DNA of 64,000 bases from an uncultured Paracoccaceae bacterium (GCA_947500005.1 CANMQJ010000009.1:124001-188000); one strand, 5' to 3'. Positions 9,303 to 18,457 are shown, counted from the first letter of the stretch. Numbers and translations are program-made. Notes: a model not told the origin generated them from the letters alone.

Positions 9303-9384
9303 GCCAGGTGGCGCCCGCCCCCATTGCCGTGCCCGCGCACCGCGCCTATAAGCGGGGCCGATCGACAGACCGGAGCCCGCTGCC

Positions 9385-10320
9385 ATGGAATTCGCCCACC
9401 GACATCTTCTTGGCATCGAACAGCTGTCGCAGGCGGATATTACCACGATCCTCGACCTCGCCGAGACCTATGTCGATCTGAACCGCCGCGCGGCGAAACG
9501 CTCGGACGTGCTGGCGGGGCTGACGCAGATCAACATGTTCTTCGAGAATTCGACGCGCACGCAGGCCAGTTTCGAGCTTGCGGGCCTGCGGCTGGGCGCG
9601 GATGTGATGAACATGTCGATGCAGGCGTCGTCCATCAAGAAGGGCGAGACGCTGATCGACACGGCGATGACGCTGAACGCGATGCATCCTGACCTGCTGG
9701 TGGTGCGGCACCCGCATTCCGGCGCGGTGGACCTGCTGGCGCAGAAAGTCAATTGCGCCGTTCTGAACGCGGGCGACGGGCGGCATGAACACCCCACGCA
9801 GGCGCTGCTGGACGCGCTGACCATCCGCCGGGCCAAGGGGCGTCTGCACAGGCTCAACATCGCGATCTGCGGAGATGTCGCGCATTCCCGCGTGGCGCGG
9901 TCGAACCTGATCCTGCTGGGCAAGATGGAGAACCGCATCCGCCTCATCGGTCCGCCAACGCTGGTGCCCGCGCAATTCGCCAAGTTCGGCGCCGAGGTCT
10001 ATGACGACATGCGCGAGGGACTTCAGGGCGTGGACGTGGTGATGATGCTGCGCCTTCAGAAAGAACGGATGGATGGCGGTTTCATCCCGTCGGAACGGGA
10101 ATATTTCTATCGCTACGGGCTGGATGCCGAGAAACTGGCGCTGGCCGCGCCCGATGCGATCGTGATGCACCCGGGGCCGATGAATCGCGGGGTGGAGATC
10201 GACGGCACGCTGGCCGACGACATCAACCGCTCGGTCATCCAGGAACAGGTCGAGATGGGCGTCGCGGTGCGCATGGCGGCGATGGAGCTTCTGGCACGCA
10301 ACCTTGGAGGAACGGCATGA
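9385..10320 (+). CDS. pyrB: Aspartate carbamoyltransferase catalytic subunit
   Basis: A 311-aa protein with the carbamoyl-phosphate site FENSTRTQ (Ser56-Thr57-Arg58-Thr59), the [15 protein letters not shown] segment, and the C-terminal MHPGPMNRG loop that contacts aspartate. It catalyses N-carbamoyl-aspartate formation, the first committed step of pyrimidine synthesis. It is the first gene of a plus-strand operon. The stop overlaps the next start (ATGA). No pyrI regulatory subunit is present; the downstream PyrC' fits ATCases that assemble with a dihydroorotase-like partner. Confidence 0.96.
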   Translation: MEFAHRHLLGIEQLSQADITTILDLAETYVDLNRRAAKRSDVLAGLTQINMFFENSTRTQASFELAGLRLGADVMNMSMQASSIKKGETLIDTAMTLNAMHPDLLVVRHPHSGAVDLLAQKVNCAVLNAGDGRHEHPTQALLDALTIRRAKGRLHRLNIAICGDVAHSRVARSNLILLGKMENRIRLIGPPTLVPAQFAKFGAEVYDDMREGLQGVDVVMMLRLQKERMDGGFIPSEREYFYRYGLDAEKLALAAPDAIVMHPGPMNRGVEIDGTLADDINRSVIQEQVEMGVAVRMAAMELLARNLGGTA

Positions 10321-10847
10321 GCGAACTGGTGGTCAAACCGCACGAGGCCGGGCTGGTCCGGCTGTTCAAGCTGAACATGCGCCCCGAGGAGGCGCGCTTT
10401 CTCAACGAGCCGGGGGCCGCGGCGCAGGCGCTGGGGGTCGGGTCGCTGGACGAGACACAGATCGAGGTCTTTCCGGTAACGGACCTGGAGGAGTTGGGCC
10501 TGCCCGGCTATCTGCGCGAAGGGCTTGGCGTGCCCGAGCAGCACATCGACGCCGAAAAGCTGCGCAAGGTCGAGGGTTGGGTGATGGTGGTGCGCAGCCG
10601 GGCCTTTGGCGGGCGCGCGGCGGAGCTCCGCCCCGGCGCCAAGCTGGAGCTGATCGGCACCTATGCCGAGGAAGGCGTGGACTGGACCCCCGCCCCCGAG
10701 CCGCTGGAGGCCGAGAGCGCCAAGCCCTATTCCGCCCAGCGCATCCCGCCCCGGCAGGCGCGCGCCGAGGCGCGGCGCAAGGGCGGCATCGTCTTCGCCG
10801 TGGTCATGGCGCTGGTCGTCGCGGGGGTGCTGTGGCTGATCCTGTAA
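10317..10847 (+). CDS. Hypothetical protein with C-terminal membrane anchor
   Basis: A 176-aa protein that I do not recognise. The first about 150 residues are soluble and acidic to neutral; the last about 20 ([19 protein letters not shown]) form a single membrane helix preceded by an Arg/Lys-rich stretch, consistent with a tail anchor. It lies inside the pyrimidine operon, overlapping pyrB by four bases and the next small gene by about 16 bases, so it is translated with them. Position alone suggests a link to pyrimidine or envelope synthesis, which is only inference. Confidence 0.75.
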   Translation: MSELVVKPHEAGLVRLFKLNMRPEEARFLNEPGAAAQALGVGSLDETQIEVFPVTDLEELGLPGYLREGLGVPEQHIDAEKLRKVEGWVMVVRSRAFGGRAAELRPGAKLELIGTYAEEGVDWTPAPEPLEAESAKPYSAQRIPPRQARAEARRKGGIVFAVVMALVVAGVLWLIL

Positions 10848-11218
10848 GCTTCACCCCCGATGGCGGCGCCTATCTGCGGTCGCATGCCTGGCTTGCGGCG
10901 GTTGGAATGGGCGGCGCCATGCTGGTTCTGTGGCTGGTCGGAAACCCCTATGTCTGGACCGGCGCGCCCGCCGGGCTGGCGGCCGTGGCCGTTCGGGGCT
11001 GGTATCTGCGCTCGGAGGAAATGGCCGCTGTCTGGACCATCGAGGACGGCATGCTGACCGGCCCCGGCCCGCGCCGCGTTCCGCTGGCGCAGATCGCCGA
11101 GGTCAAGGTGCTGGGCAGTTTCGTGCAGGTCATCACCAGGGGCGGCGACAAGCACCTGATCAAGTACCAGGCCGATCCGCAGGCCACGAAAACCGCCATC
11201 GAAAGGGCGATGCCATGA
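10832..11218 (+). CDS. Small membrane protein with PH-like domain
   Basis: A 128-aa product from the GTG at 10832 (no ATG occurs before residue 26). It has two membrane helices at about residues 18-52 (MLVLWLVGNPYVW and following), then a compact beta-rich domain (EEMAAVWTIEDGMLTGPGP to VQVITRGGDKHLIKY) of the kind seen in bacterial PH-like membrane proteins. Function unknown. The start overlaps the preceding gene and the stop overlaps pyrC' (ATGA), so it is a translationally coupled member of the pyrB operon. The start codon is the least certain part. Confidence 0.65.
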   Translation: MADPVSFTPDGGAYLRSHAWLAAVGMGGAMLVLWLVGNPYVWTGAPAGLAAVAVRGWYLRSEEMAAVWTIEDGMLTGPGPRRVPLAQIAEVKVLGSFVQVITRGGDKHLIKYQADPQATKTAIERAMP

Positions 11219-12495
11219 GCGCCACGCTGTTCACCAATGCACGGCTGATCGATCCCGAGGCCGGGACCGACGGCCCCGGGTGGCTGCGTGTCGAGAGCGG
11301 CCGGATCGTGGCGCGCGGCGAGGGCGATGCCCCGGGCGGAAACGGCGCGCGCGTCGATTGTGGTGGCAGGTGCCTTGCACCCGGCATCGTAGATATCGGG
11401 GTCAAGGTCTGCGAGCCGGGCGAGCGCCACAAGGAGAGCTACAAGACCGCTGGCCTGGCTGCGGCGGCGGGCGGTGTCACCACCATCGTCACCCGGCCCG
11501 ACACCACACCCGCCATCGACACGCCCGAGACGCTGGAATTCGTCACCCGCCGGGCGCAGGCCGACACGCCGGTCAACGTGCTGCCCATGGCCGCGCTGAC
11601 CAAGGGGCGTGCGGGCCGCGAGATGACCGAGATCGGATTCCTGATGGATGCCGGCGCGGTCGCGTTTTCGGATTGCGATCACGTGGTGGCGGATACCAAG
11701 GTCTTCTCCCGAGCGCTGACCTATGCCCGCTCGCTGGGCGCGCTTGTCGTGGCGCATCCGCAGGAACCGGGGCTGAGCGCGGGGGCCGCCGCCACCTCGG
11801 GCAAGTTCGCGTCGCTTTACGGGCTGCCCGCCGTTTCGCCCATGGCCGAGCGGATGGGGCTGGACCGCGATATCGCGCTGCTGGAGATGACCGGGGCGAA
11901 ATATCATGCCGATCAGATCACCACGGCCCGCGCCCTGCCTGCCCTGGAACGGGCCAAGCGCAACGGGCTGGACATCACCGCGGGCACCTCGATCCATCAC
12001 CTGACGCTGAACGAGCTGGATGTCTCGGGCTATCGCACCTTCTTCAAGGTCAAGCCGCCGCTGCGCAGCGAAGATGACCGGCAGGCGGTAATCGAGGCGG
12101 TGCGCACGGGGCTGATAGACACGATCAGCTCGATGCACACGCCGCAGGACGAGGAAAGCAAGCGCCTTCCCTTCGAGGAGGCGGCGGCGGGCGCGGTGGC
12201 GCTGGAGACGCTGCTGCCGGCGGCGCTGCGGCTTTACCATTCGGGGCAGCTGGACCTGCCCACGCTGTGGCGGGCGATGGCGCTGAACCCGGCGCGGCGG
12301 CTGGGGCTGGAGGCCGGACGGCTGGCCGAGGGCGCGCCCGCCGACCTGGTTCTGTTCGACCCGGACGTGCCTTTCGTGCTGGACCGCTTCACGCTGCGGT
12401 CGAAATCGCAGAACACACCGTTTGACGGGCAGCGCCTGCAAGGTAGGGTTCTGGCAAGCTACGTGGGCGGGGCCCGCGTCTATCGGAGGGACTGA
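11215..12495 (+). CDS. pyrC: Dihydroorotase-like protein PyrC', predicted non-catalytic
   Basis: A 426-aa amidohydrolase of the class I dihydroorotase family by length and overall pattern. The metal site is degenerate. Where active enzymes read DIHVHLREPG, this one reads DIGVKVCEPG (about residues 60-69), so both histidines of the HxH pair are Gly62 and Lys64. The catalytic-Asp motif ATDHAPH is SSMHTPQ, with the aspartate replaced by methionine. Such PyrC' proteins are known in Pseudomonas as structural partners that hold ATCase together, and the position after pyrB fits that role. A true dihydroorotase should be encoded elsewhere. It overlaps plsY by one base. Confidence 0.9.
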   Translation: MSATLFTNARLIDPEAGTDGPGWLRVESGRIVARGEGDAPGGNGARVDCGGRCLAPGIVDIGVKVCEPGERHKESYKTAGLAAAAGGVTTIVTRPDTTPAIDTPETLEFVTRRAQADTPVNVLPMAALTKGRAGREMTEIGFLMDAGAVAFSDCDHVVADTKVFSRALTYARSLGALVVAHPQEPGLSAGAAATSGKFASLYGLPAVSPMAERMGLDRDIALLEMTGAKYHADQITTARALPALERAKRNGLDITAGTSIHHLTLNELDVSGYRTFFKVKPPLRSEDDRQAVIEAVRTGLIDTISSMHTPQDEESKRLPFEEAAAGAVALETLLPAALRLYHSGQLDLPTLWRAMALNPARRLGLEAGRLAEGAPADLVLFDPDVPFVLDRFTLRSKSQNTPFDGQRLQGRVLASYVGGARVYRRD

Positions 12496-13106
12496 TGCCC
12501 GTTATCGACACGCCGGTTCTGGAACTGATCCTGTGGGCAGTGATGGGCTATGGGCTGGGCTCGATCCCGTTCGGAATCGTGATGGCCTATATGTTCGGCC
12601 TGGGCAATCTGCGCGAGATCGGTTCGGGCAATATCGGTGCCACCAACGTGCTGCGCACCGGCAACAAGCTGGCCGCGGCGCTGACGCTGATCCTTGATGC
12701 GGGCAAGGGTGCCATCGCGGTGCTGGTCGCGCGCGCCTTTGCCGGGGAGGACGCGGTGCAGCTGGCGGGGTTCATGGCCTTTCTCGGCCATTGCTTTCCG
12801 GTCTGGCTGCGGTTTCACGGCGGCAAGGGGGTGGCGACCTTCCTCGGCCTGTGGCTGGCCTTTGCCTGGCCTGTGGGCATTGCCTGCTGCCTGACCTGGC
12901 TGGTCTCGGCGGGGCTGAGCCGGATTTCCTCGGTCGGGGCGCTGGGGGCGGCCGCCTTTGCGCCCGTCTGGGCCCTGGCCCTGGGCTTTGGCCCGGCGCT
13001 GGTCATGGCGGTCGCGCTGACGCTGATCGTTTTCTGGCGGCACAGGGCCAATATCGCCCGCATCATCGAGCGGACCGAGCCGAAGATCGGCCGGAAGCAG
13101 GGCTGA
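12495..13106 (+). CDS. plsY: Glycerol-3-phosphate acyltransferase PlsY
   Basis: A 203-aa integral membrane protein with five hydrophobic segments and the three PlsY motifs: GSIPFG near the N-terminus, the REIGSGNIGATNVLR loop, and the FHGGKGVAT loop. It transfers acyl groups from acyl-phosphate to glycerol-3-phosphate, the first step of phospholipid synthesis. It is joined to pyrC' by a TGATG overlap, so phospholipid and pyrimidine synthesis are co-transcribed here. Confidence 0.95.
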   Translation: MPVIDTPVLELILWAVMGYGLGSIPFGIVMAYMFGLGNLREIGSGNIGATNVLRTGNKLAAALTLILDAGKGAIAVLVARAFAGEDAVQLAGFMAFLGHCFPVWLRFHGGKGVATFLGLWLAFAWPVGIACCLTWLVSAGLSRISSVGALGAAAFAPVWALALGFGPALVMAVALTLIVFWRHRANIARIIERTEPKIGRKQG

Positions 13107-13114
13107 GTTCCGCC

Positions 13115-13369
13115 TTGCACAGCGCCCTCGCCCGTCTTGAGGACTGGCCCGAGGGCACGGCGCGCGGGATCTCGGGCGGGCGCAGATACCTCGTCGCCAA
13201 GACCCGGTACGCACGGGGCCGCGCGGTCAAGCTGGTCGCGTGGCAACAGGGCGGCGGGGATTACATCAGCCTCAACCTCTATCATCTGGAAAGCGGGCCG
13301 GTCCTGCGGCCCTGCGAGATGCCGCTGAACAAGGTGATCGCCTTTCTTGCCGATCTGCGCGCGCCGTGA
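13115..13369 (+). CDS. Small conserved-looking hypothetical protein
   Basis: An 84-aa soluble protein read from the TTG at 13115, eight bases after the plsY stop; no ATG is available before the conserved-looking part. It contains GGRRYLVAKTRYARGRAVKL followed by ISLNLYHLESGPVLRPCEMP, a compact alpha/beta pattern with one cysteine. No family is recognised. It is the last gene of the pyrB operon by spacing. It could be missed by gene callers because of the rare start codon. Confidence 0.6.
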   Translation: MHSALARLEDWPEGTARGISGGRRYLVAKTRYARGRAVKLVAWQQGGGDYISLNLYHLESGPVLRPCEMPLNKVIAFLADLRAP

Positions 13370-13526
13370 CGCTCACGGAACGCTCGCGCCCCCATGCCGG
13401 TCACTTGTTTTGAACGTGATCGCGGGATCGCCCATCTCGGGTCTGCGACGGCAGGAGACCGCCGCATCTGATCCAAGCGGGCCGGGGCAGGATGCCGCCG
13501 GACCCAGAGCCAAGAGGACGATCCAA

Positions 13527-14000
13527 ATGAACGCAGTGAAATCCCTGATCGGCGGCCTGGCGCTTTCGGTAGCGGTGGCGAGCGCCACGCTGGCCGCGGG
13601 CGTGGACGTGAACGCAAGCTCTACCGGGCTGGCGATGCAGGGCTACGACCCGGTTGCCTATTTCACAGTCGGCGAACCCACCAAGGGCGATTACCGGATC
13701 ACCACCATCTACAACGAGGCGACCTATCGCTTTTCCTCGGAGGAGAACAAGGCGGCCTTCGACGCGAACCCCGAGGCCTATGCCCCGGCCTATGGCGGCT
13801 ATTGCGCCTTCGGAACGGCGATGGGGTTCAAGTTCGACGGCGACCCGACCTACTGGAAGATCGTCGATGACGTGCTCTACCTGAACCTGTCGAAAGACGT
13901 CCAGGAACGCTGGGAGGGCGATATCGCGGGCTTCATCGACTCGGCCGACGACAAGTGGACCGAGATCGCCGACAAGGCCCCCGAAGAGTTGCAGCGATAA
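13527..14000 (+). CDS. Exported YHS-domain protein
   Basis: A 157-aa protein with a cleavable signal peptide (residues 1-23, LAAG). It contains a YHS domain: GLAMQGYDPVAYFTVGEP, then FSSEENKAAFDANPEAYAPAYGGYCAFG. YHS domains occur in metal-linked proteins, and the YGGYC cysteine is a plausible ligand, but the role is unknown. A Shine-Dalgarno AGAGGA lies 8 bases before the ATG. It is monocistronic, followed at once by a strong terminator. Confidence 0.82.
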   Translation: MNAVKSLIGGLALSVAVASATLAAGVDVNASSTGLAMQGYDPVAYFTVGEPTKGDYRITTIYNEATYRFSSEENKAAFDANPEAYAPAYGGYCAFGTAMGFKFDGDPTYWKIVDDVLYLNLSKDVQERWEGDIAGFIDSADDKWTEIADKAPEELQR

Positions 14001-14022
14001 AGGCTGAGCTTTTCACCTCGGG

Positions 14023-14055
14023 CCGGCGGCAGCACCTCCCTGCCGCCGGTTTTTT
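14023..14055 (+). terminator. Rho-independent terminator after the YHS gene
   Basis: A perfect 10-bp stem (CCGGCGGCAG at 14023-14032 with CTGCCGCCGG at 14040-14049), a 7-base loop and a run of six T at 14050-14055. The T-run is only on the plus-strand side, so it serves the YHS gene; the convergent gshA ends six bases later. Confidence 0.93.
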
Positions 14056-14060
14056 CGTCT

Positions 14061-15431
14061 TCAGTAGCTGAACTCGGAGTAGATCCGGGTGAGATCGCCG
14101 TTCCAGTCGCCGTTATAATGTTCCAGCAATTCGTCGGCCGGGACCTTGCCGCTTTCGACGGATTCCTTCAGCGCGTTGAGGAAATGCGTCTCGTCCGGCA
14201 CCAGCCCGCCCGCACCGGGACGCGCACGGGCCTTGAGGCCGGCCTCGGCGATCTCCAGCACCTCGCGGGCCAGCGCGTGCATGTTCACGCCATTTACCTC
14301 GGCCTGGAGCCCATCTTCGGCGGCGGCGACGCGCAGCCCCTCGCGCGTTTCCTGGTCCCAGCCCTTGACGAGATCCCAAGCTGCGTCGAGCGCGGTCTGG
14401 TCATAGGTGAGCCCCACCCAGAAGGCGGGCAGCGCGCAAAGCCTGCGCCAGGGGCCGCCATCGGCGCCACGCATCTCGATGAATTTCTTGATCCGCGCCT
14501 CGGGGAAGATGGTGGTCAGGTGATCGGCCCAGTCCGACAGCGTCGGCGTCTCGCCCGGCAGCGCGGGCAGTTCGCCCTTGAGGAAGTCGCGAAAGCTTTG
14601 TCCCAGAGCGTCGATATACTTGCCGTCGCGATAGACGAAATACATCGGCACATCGAGCGCGTACTCGACCCAGCGCTCGAAGCCGAACCCCTCCTCGAAC
14701 ACGAAAGGGAGCATTCCCGTCCGCGCATCGTCGAGATGACGCCAGACCAGCGAGCGCAGGCTTTTCTGGCCCGTGGGTTTGCCCTCGAAGAAGGGCGAAT
14801 TGGCGAAAAGCGCGGTGGCGAGCGGTTGCAGCGCGAAGGCCACGCGCAGTTTCTGCACCATGTCGGCCTCGGACGCGAAGTCGAGATTGACCTGAACGGT
14901 GCAGGTGCGCCGCATCATCACGCGGCCCATGGTCCCCACCTTCTGCATGTAGCTGTCCATCAGCTTGTAGCGGCCCTTGGGCATGAGCGGCATCTCTTCA
15001 TGCGTCCAGATCGGCGCGGCGCCGAGCCCGATGAAGCCAACGCCGATGCGGTCGGCGATGTCCTTGACGTCGGCCAGATGGGCGTTCACCTCGTCGCAGG
15101 TTTCGTGGATCGTCTCGAGCGGCGCGCCGGACAGCTCCAGCTGCCCGCCCGGTTCCAGCGAGATGTTGGCGCCGTCCTTGGTCAGGCCGATGAGCTTGCC
15201 ACCCTCTTCCAGCGGATCCCAGCCGTGGCCGTCGCGCAGCCCTTCGAGCACGGTCAGGATGGAGCGCTCGCCCTCGTAGGGCAGCGGGCGCAGCGTGTCC
15301 TTGCAATAGCCGAACTTCTCGTGCTCGGTGCCGATGCGCCAGTCTTCCTTGGGCTTGCAACCCTGTGCCAGGTATTCTGCCAGTTGCTCGTGGCGTTCGA
15401 TGGGTCCGCCGCCGGACTGGGGGATGGACAT
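14061..15431 (-). CDS. gshA: Glutamate-cysteine ligase (plant/alphaproteobacterial type)
   Basis: A 456-aa protein of the GCS2 family. WRIGTEHEKFGY near residue 33 carries the glutamates of the active site; the ISLEPGGQLELSG segment and the MMRRTCTVQVNLDFASEADM segment are typical of this class. It makes gamma-glutamylcysteine in glutathione synthesis. The start is the ATG at 15431 (MSIPQSGGG). It stands alone on the minus strand; gshB is not nearby. Confidence 0.93.
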   Translation of the reverse strand: MSIPQSGGGPIERHEQLAEYLAQGCKPKEDWRIGTEHEKFGYCKDTLRPLPYEGERSILTVLEGLRDGHGWDPLEEGGKLIGLTKDGANISLEPGGQLELSGAPLETIHETCDEVNAHLADVKDIADRIGVGFIGLGAAPIWTHEEMPLMPKGRYKLMDSYMQKVGTMGRVMMRRTCTVQVNLDFASEADMVQKLRVAFALQPLATALFANSPFFEGKPTGQKSLRSLVWRHLDDARTGMLPFVFEEGFGFERWVEYALDVPMYFVYRDGKYIDALGQSFRDFLKGELPALPGETPTLSDWADHLTTIFPEARIKKFIEMRGADGGPWRRLCALPAFWVGLTYDQTALDAAWDLVKGWDQETREGLRVAAAEDGLQAEVNGVNMHALAREVLEIAEAGLKARARPGAGGLVPDETHFLNALKESVESGKVPADELLEHYNGDWNGDLTRIYSEFSY

Positions 15432-15602
15432 GGGCTGCGCCTCGCGTCTGCTTCGTAACGGTCCTGCCGACAAGTGGCAGATTTCCGGCGGGTGTCAATG
15501 CGCGCGGCGACCTCCGGTCACGCCAATAGCCTCGCCGCGCTGTGTGATCACGCGGTTTTGTGGTATGATCATCGGTATTGGAATGCTGGAAGGACTGAGG
15601 TC

Positions 15603-16196
15603 ATGCGACATTCAGGACCGGTCGGACCTGGGGGGCCGGCATTCGCAATTCTTCTTGCAATCTGTTTCGCGCTGCAGGCCACGCCGGCCGCGGTCGCCTA
15701 TCCCTATGGCCAGAACGTCGATGACGGGGCCGGCGGGGTTGACCGCCAGGGTCAGCCGAAACAGCGCGACACCTCGCCGATCGAACGGTCGCGCCGGCAG
15801 ATAATGGACCTGTCGGAACGGGAGCTTAAGCGGCTTCTTGCAGCACGGGATCTGGATTACCGGACCGGCGAATACCGGCGGTCGCTTCAGATCCACGGCT
15901 TTTCCGGCGTCATGTCCGACTGGGTGACGAACATGCTCATCACGGACCGCCGCCGCACCCAGCGCCTGTTGCGCAGCCTGGAAGGCATCGGGGGCAACGC
16001 AGAGCGGCGGGCGATCCTCGAACGGGAAGCGCGCCGCGTCGATGCGCTGATCGACAACATCGAAGACTCGATCGATCGGCTGTTGACGCGGAACCCGGAG
16101 GCGGTCACCGAAGAAGCGGAGCGGCTCGGCAGCTTCAAGGAATTCCGCAAGGGGCTGACCGTCTGGCTCGATTACCCGTGGGAGGGAAACCGGTGA
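15603..16196 (+). CDS. Hypothetical exported protein with helical C-terminal half
   Basis: A 197-aa product with a signal peptide (FAILLAICFALQATPAAVA) and a GAGG Shine-Dalgarno just before the ATG. The mature part is charged and mostly helical, with Arg- and Glu-rich stretches (RRRTQRLLRSLEG and following) that could form coiled coil. No family is recognised. It is divergent from gshA and convergent with the PH-like gene, ending 9 bases before that gene's stop. Confidence 0.65.
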   Translation: MRHSGPVGPGGPAFAILLAICFALQATPAAVAYPYGQNVDDGAGGVDRQGQPKQRDTSPIERSRRQIMDLSERELKRLLAARDLDYRTGEYRRSLQIHGFSGVMSDWVTNMLITDRRRTQRLLRSLEGIGGNAERRAILEREARRVDALIDNIEDSIDRLLTRNPEAVTEEAERLGSFKEFRKGLTVWLDYPWEGNR

Positions 16197-16205
16197 TGCA
16201 GGCTC

Positions 16206-16733
16206 TCAGTGCAGGCGCAGGTGGGTCGGACGCGAGGGGGTGCGTTCCCAGATGACCACCGGATGACGCGCGCCGCCGTTGAGTTCGGAAAGCATCCGCT
16301 CGGTCCGGATGCCGGGCAATGTGGCGAAGACGTCGAACAGGGATTCGGAGCCCTCGGCCGAGACCGGGATCTGGAGCGCCGGTTCGCCGGGCTGTTCGAG
16401 GAGCCAGTGCGGCGGGCGCGCGGTGGGGTCGAGGGTCAGACGCTCCATTTCGCGGGCCGCGACGACACCGCCCGTGAGGGGCCCCATGTAGACGATGCGC
16501 CCCTCGTCCACGGTGACGACGCCCGGGCCCCCGGTGCCGGTGCGGAACCGGGCGCGCTGCACCCCAACCACGGCCAGCGCCACCGAAGCGGCGAGCAGGA
16601 CCCAGCCCACCCAGCCCAGAAGACCGCCGGGCCCGGCGATCCAGCTGAGCGCGACGAGGGCCATCGCCCCCGCCGCCAGCATCTCGCGCCAGCGCCAGAG
16701 GGCTGCGCGGGCCTCGGGGCGGACGAAGCTCAT
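16206..16733 (-). CDS. Membrane protein with C-terminal PH-like region
   Basis: A 175-aa protein with two membrane helices (about residues 18-60, MALVALSWIAGPGG and LLGWVGWVLLAASVALAVVG) followed by a beta-rich region of about 110 residues (VVTVDEGRIVYMGPLTGGVV and after). Function unknown; the layout is like the small membrane PH-like protein in the pyrB operon. The start at 16733 gives an ATGA overlap with rsmE, so it is the second gene of that operon. Confidence 0.72.
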   Translation of the reverse strand: MSFVRPEARAALWRWREMLAAGAMALVALSWIAGPGGLLGWVGWVLLAASVALAVVGVQRARFRTGTGGPGVVTVDEGRIVYMGPLTGGVVAAREMERLTLDPTARPPHWLLEQPGEPALQIPVSAEGSESLFDVFATLPGIRTERMLSELNGGARHPVVIWERTPSRPTHLRLH

Positions 16734-17482
16734 CTCCAGTCTCCCAATGTGTTCTGCCAGAGCGTCATGGCCGCGACCGCCGCAGTATCGGCGCGCAGGA
16801 TGCGGGGGCCAAGACTGACCGTATGCGCTTGCGGCAAAGCGCGAAGCCGGGTGCGCTCGGGTTCGGAAAAGCCGCCCTCGGGGCCGATCAGGATGGCCCA
16901 GGGGCCGCTCGCTTTGCCCTCGCGCGACGCGGACCGGTCGAAAAGGCCCGGAGGGGCCGATGAGCCCTCGGCCTCGGCCTCGTCGCAGAACATGAGCTGT
17001 CGGTCGGCGGGCCAGCGGTCGAGCAGGAGGGAGAGTTTCTGGAGGTCGGCAACCTCGGGCACATAGGTGCCGCCGCATTGTTCGGCGGCCTCGATCGCAT
17101 GGGCCTGGAGCCTGTCCTGACGGATTCGTTCGGAATTCGTGAACTCGGTCTGCACGGGCAGGATGCGCGCGGCGCCCATCTCGGCGGCCTTCTCTACGAT
17201 GAAATCGGTGCGCGCCTTCTTGATCGGTGCGAAGAGCAGCCAGAGGTCGGGCGGCATCTGCAAGGGGCGGGTCTGTTCGGCGCAGGTCAACACCCCCCCG
17301 CGCTTTGCGGCCTCGGTCACATGGGCCAGCCATTCGCCGTCGCGCCCGTTGAACAGCGCGACCGGCGCACCCTCGGCCAGCCGCATGACGCCGAACAGGT
17401 AATGCGCCTGGTCGCGGTTCAGGGCAACCGATTGCCCCGGACCCAGCGGATGATCTACAAACAGCCTGATTTTCGCACTCAT
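16730..17482 (-). CDS. rsmE: 16S rRNA m3U1498 methyltransferase
   Basis: A 250-aa SPOUT methyltransferase: an N-terminal PUA-like domain (residues 1-75) followed by the knotted domain with ILIGPEGGFSEPE and the C-terminal LGPRILRADTAA motif that binds SAM. It methylates U1498 of 16S rRNA. Only 12 bases separate its ATG from the ATG of the divergent prenyltransferase, so each promoter must overlap the other gene. Confidence 0.94.
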   Translation of the reverse strand: MSAKIRLFVDHPLGPGQSVALNRDQAHYLFGVMRLAEGAPVALFNGRDGEWLAHVTEAAKRGGVLTCAEQTRPLQMPPDLWLLFAPIKKARTDFIVEKAAEMGAARILPVQTEFTNSERIRQDRLQAHAIEAAEQCGGTYVPEVADLQKLSLLLDRWPADRQLMFCDEAEAEGSSAPPGLFDRSASREGKASGPWAILIGPEGGFSEPERTRLRALPQAHTVSLGPRILRADTAAVAAMTLWQNTLGDWR

Positions 17483-17494
17483 GGGGGACTACAT

Positions 17495-18457
17495 ATGCAA
17501 GGCGACGCCTCTGCGCCAGATGGTCAGGTGGCCGACGCGGTCAAGGGCAACTGGGTCGACCGTTACGCCCCCGCCGCCGCGCGTCCCTATCTGCGGCTCA
17601 GCCGGGCGGACCGGCCCATCGGGACCTGGCTTTTGCTGCTGCCCTGCTGGTGGGGGTTGATGCTGGCGATCTTCGCCGGCGGCAATCCGCGCTGGGAGGA
17701 TCTGTGGATCTTCGCGGGATGCGGCATGGGCGCCTGGCTGATGCGCGGGGCGGGCTGCACGTGGAACGACATAACCGACCGCGATTTCGACGGCGCGGTG
17801 GAGCGGACCCGCTCGCGCCCGATCCCGTCGGGCCAGGTGACGGTGACCGGGGCGCTGGCCTGGATGGTGGCGCAGGCGCTGCTGGCCTTCTGCATCCTTC
17901 TCACCTTCAACTGGGCCGCCATCGGCATGGGAATCCTGTCGCTGGTCACGGTCGCGGTCTATCCCTTTGCCAAGCGCTTTACCTGGTGGCCGCAGATCTT
18001 CCTCGGGCTGGCCTTCAACTGGGGCGCGCTGCTGGCCTGGACGGCGCATGCGGGGCGGCTGGAGCTGCCCGCGGTGCTGCTTTACCTCGCCGGAATCTGC
18101 TGGACGCTGTTCTACGACACGATCTATGCCCATCAGGACAAGGAGGACGACGCGCTGATCGGGGTGAAATCCACCGCTCGACTGTTCGGGTCGGACACGG
18201 CGCGCTGGCTGCGCTGGTTCCTCGTGGGCACTGTCAGCCTGATGGGGCTTGCGGTGATCGAGGCGGGGCTGCCGGATGCGCCGGTTCTGGCGATGACCAT
18301 CGCACTTGCGGGCCCCTGGGCGATGGGCTGGCACATGCTGGGCCAGCTTCGCGCGCTGGATATCGACGACAACGACAAGCTCCTCGCGCAATTCCGCTCG
18401 AATCGCGATACCGGCTTCATTCCGCTGATCTTCTTCGCGGTGGCGGTCCTGGCCTGA
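17495..18457 (+). CDS. ubiA: 4-hydroxybenzoate polyprenyltransferase (UbiA)
   Basis: A 320-aa integral membrane protein with about eight helices. The two Asp-rich prenyl-diphosphate motifs are visible: NDITDRDFD and, later, YDTIYAHQDKEDD. It would prenylate 4-hydroxybenzoate in ubiquinone synthesis; other UbiA-family roles are less likely given the motifs and length. A GGGGGA Shine-Dalgarno lies 6 bases before the ATG. It is divergent from rsmE. Confidence 0.92.
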   Translation: MQGDASAPDGQVADAVKGNWVDRYAPAAARPYLRLSRADRPIGTWLLLLPCWWGLMLAIFAGGNPRWEDLWIFAGCGMGAWLMRGAGCTWNDITDRDFDGAVERTRSRPIPSGQVTVTGALAWMVAQALLAFCILLTFNWAAIGMGILSLVTVAVYPFAKRFTWWPQIFLGLAFNWGALLAWTAHAGRLELPAVLLYLAGICWTLFYDTIYAHQDKEDDALIGVKSTARLFGSDTARWLRWFLVGTVSLMGLAVIEAGLPDAPVLAMTIALAGPWAMGWHMLGQLRALDIDDNDKLLAQFRSNRDTGFIPLIFFAVAVLA

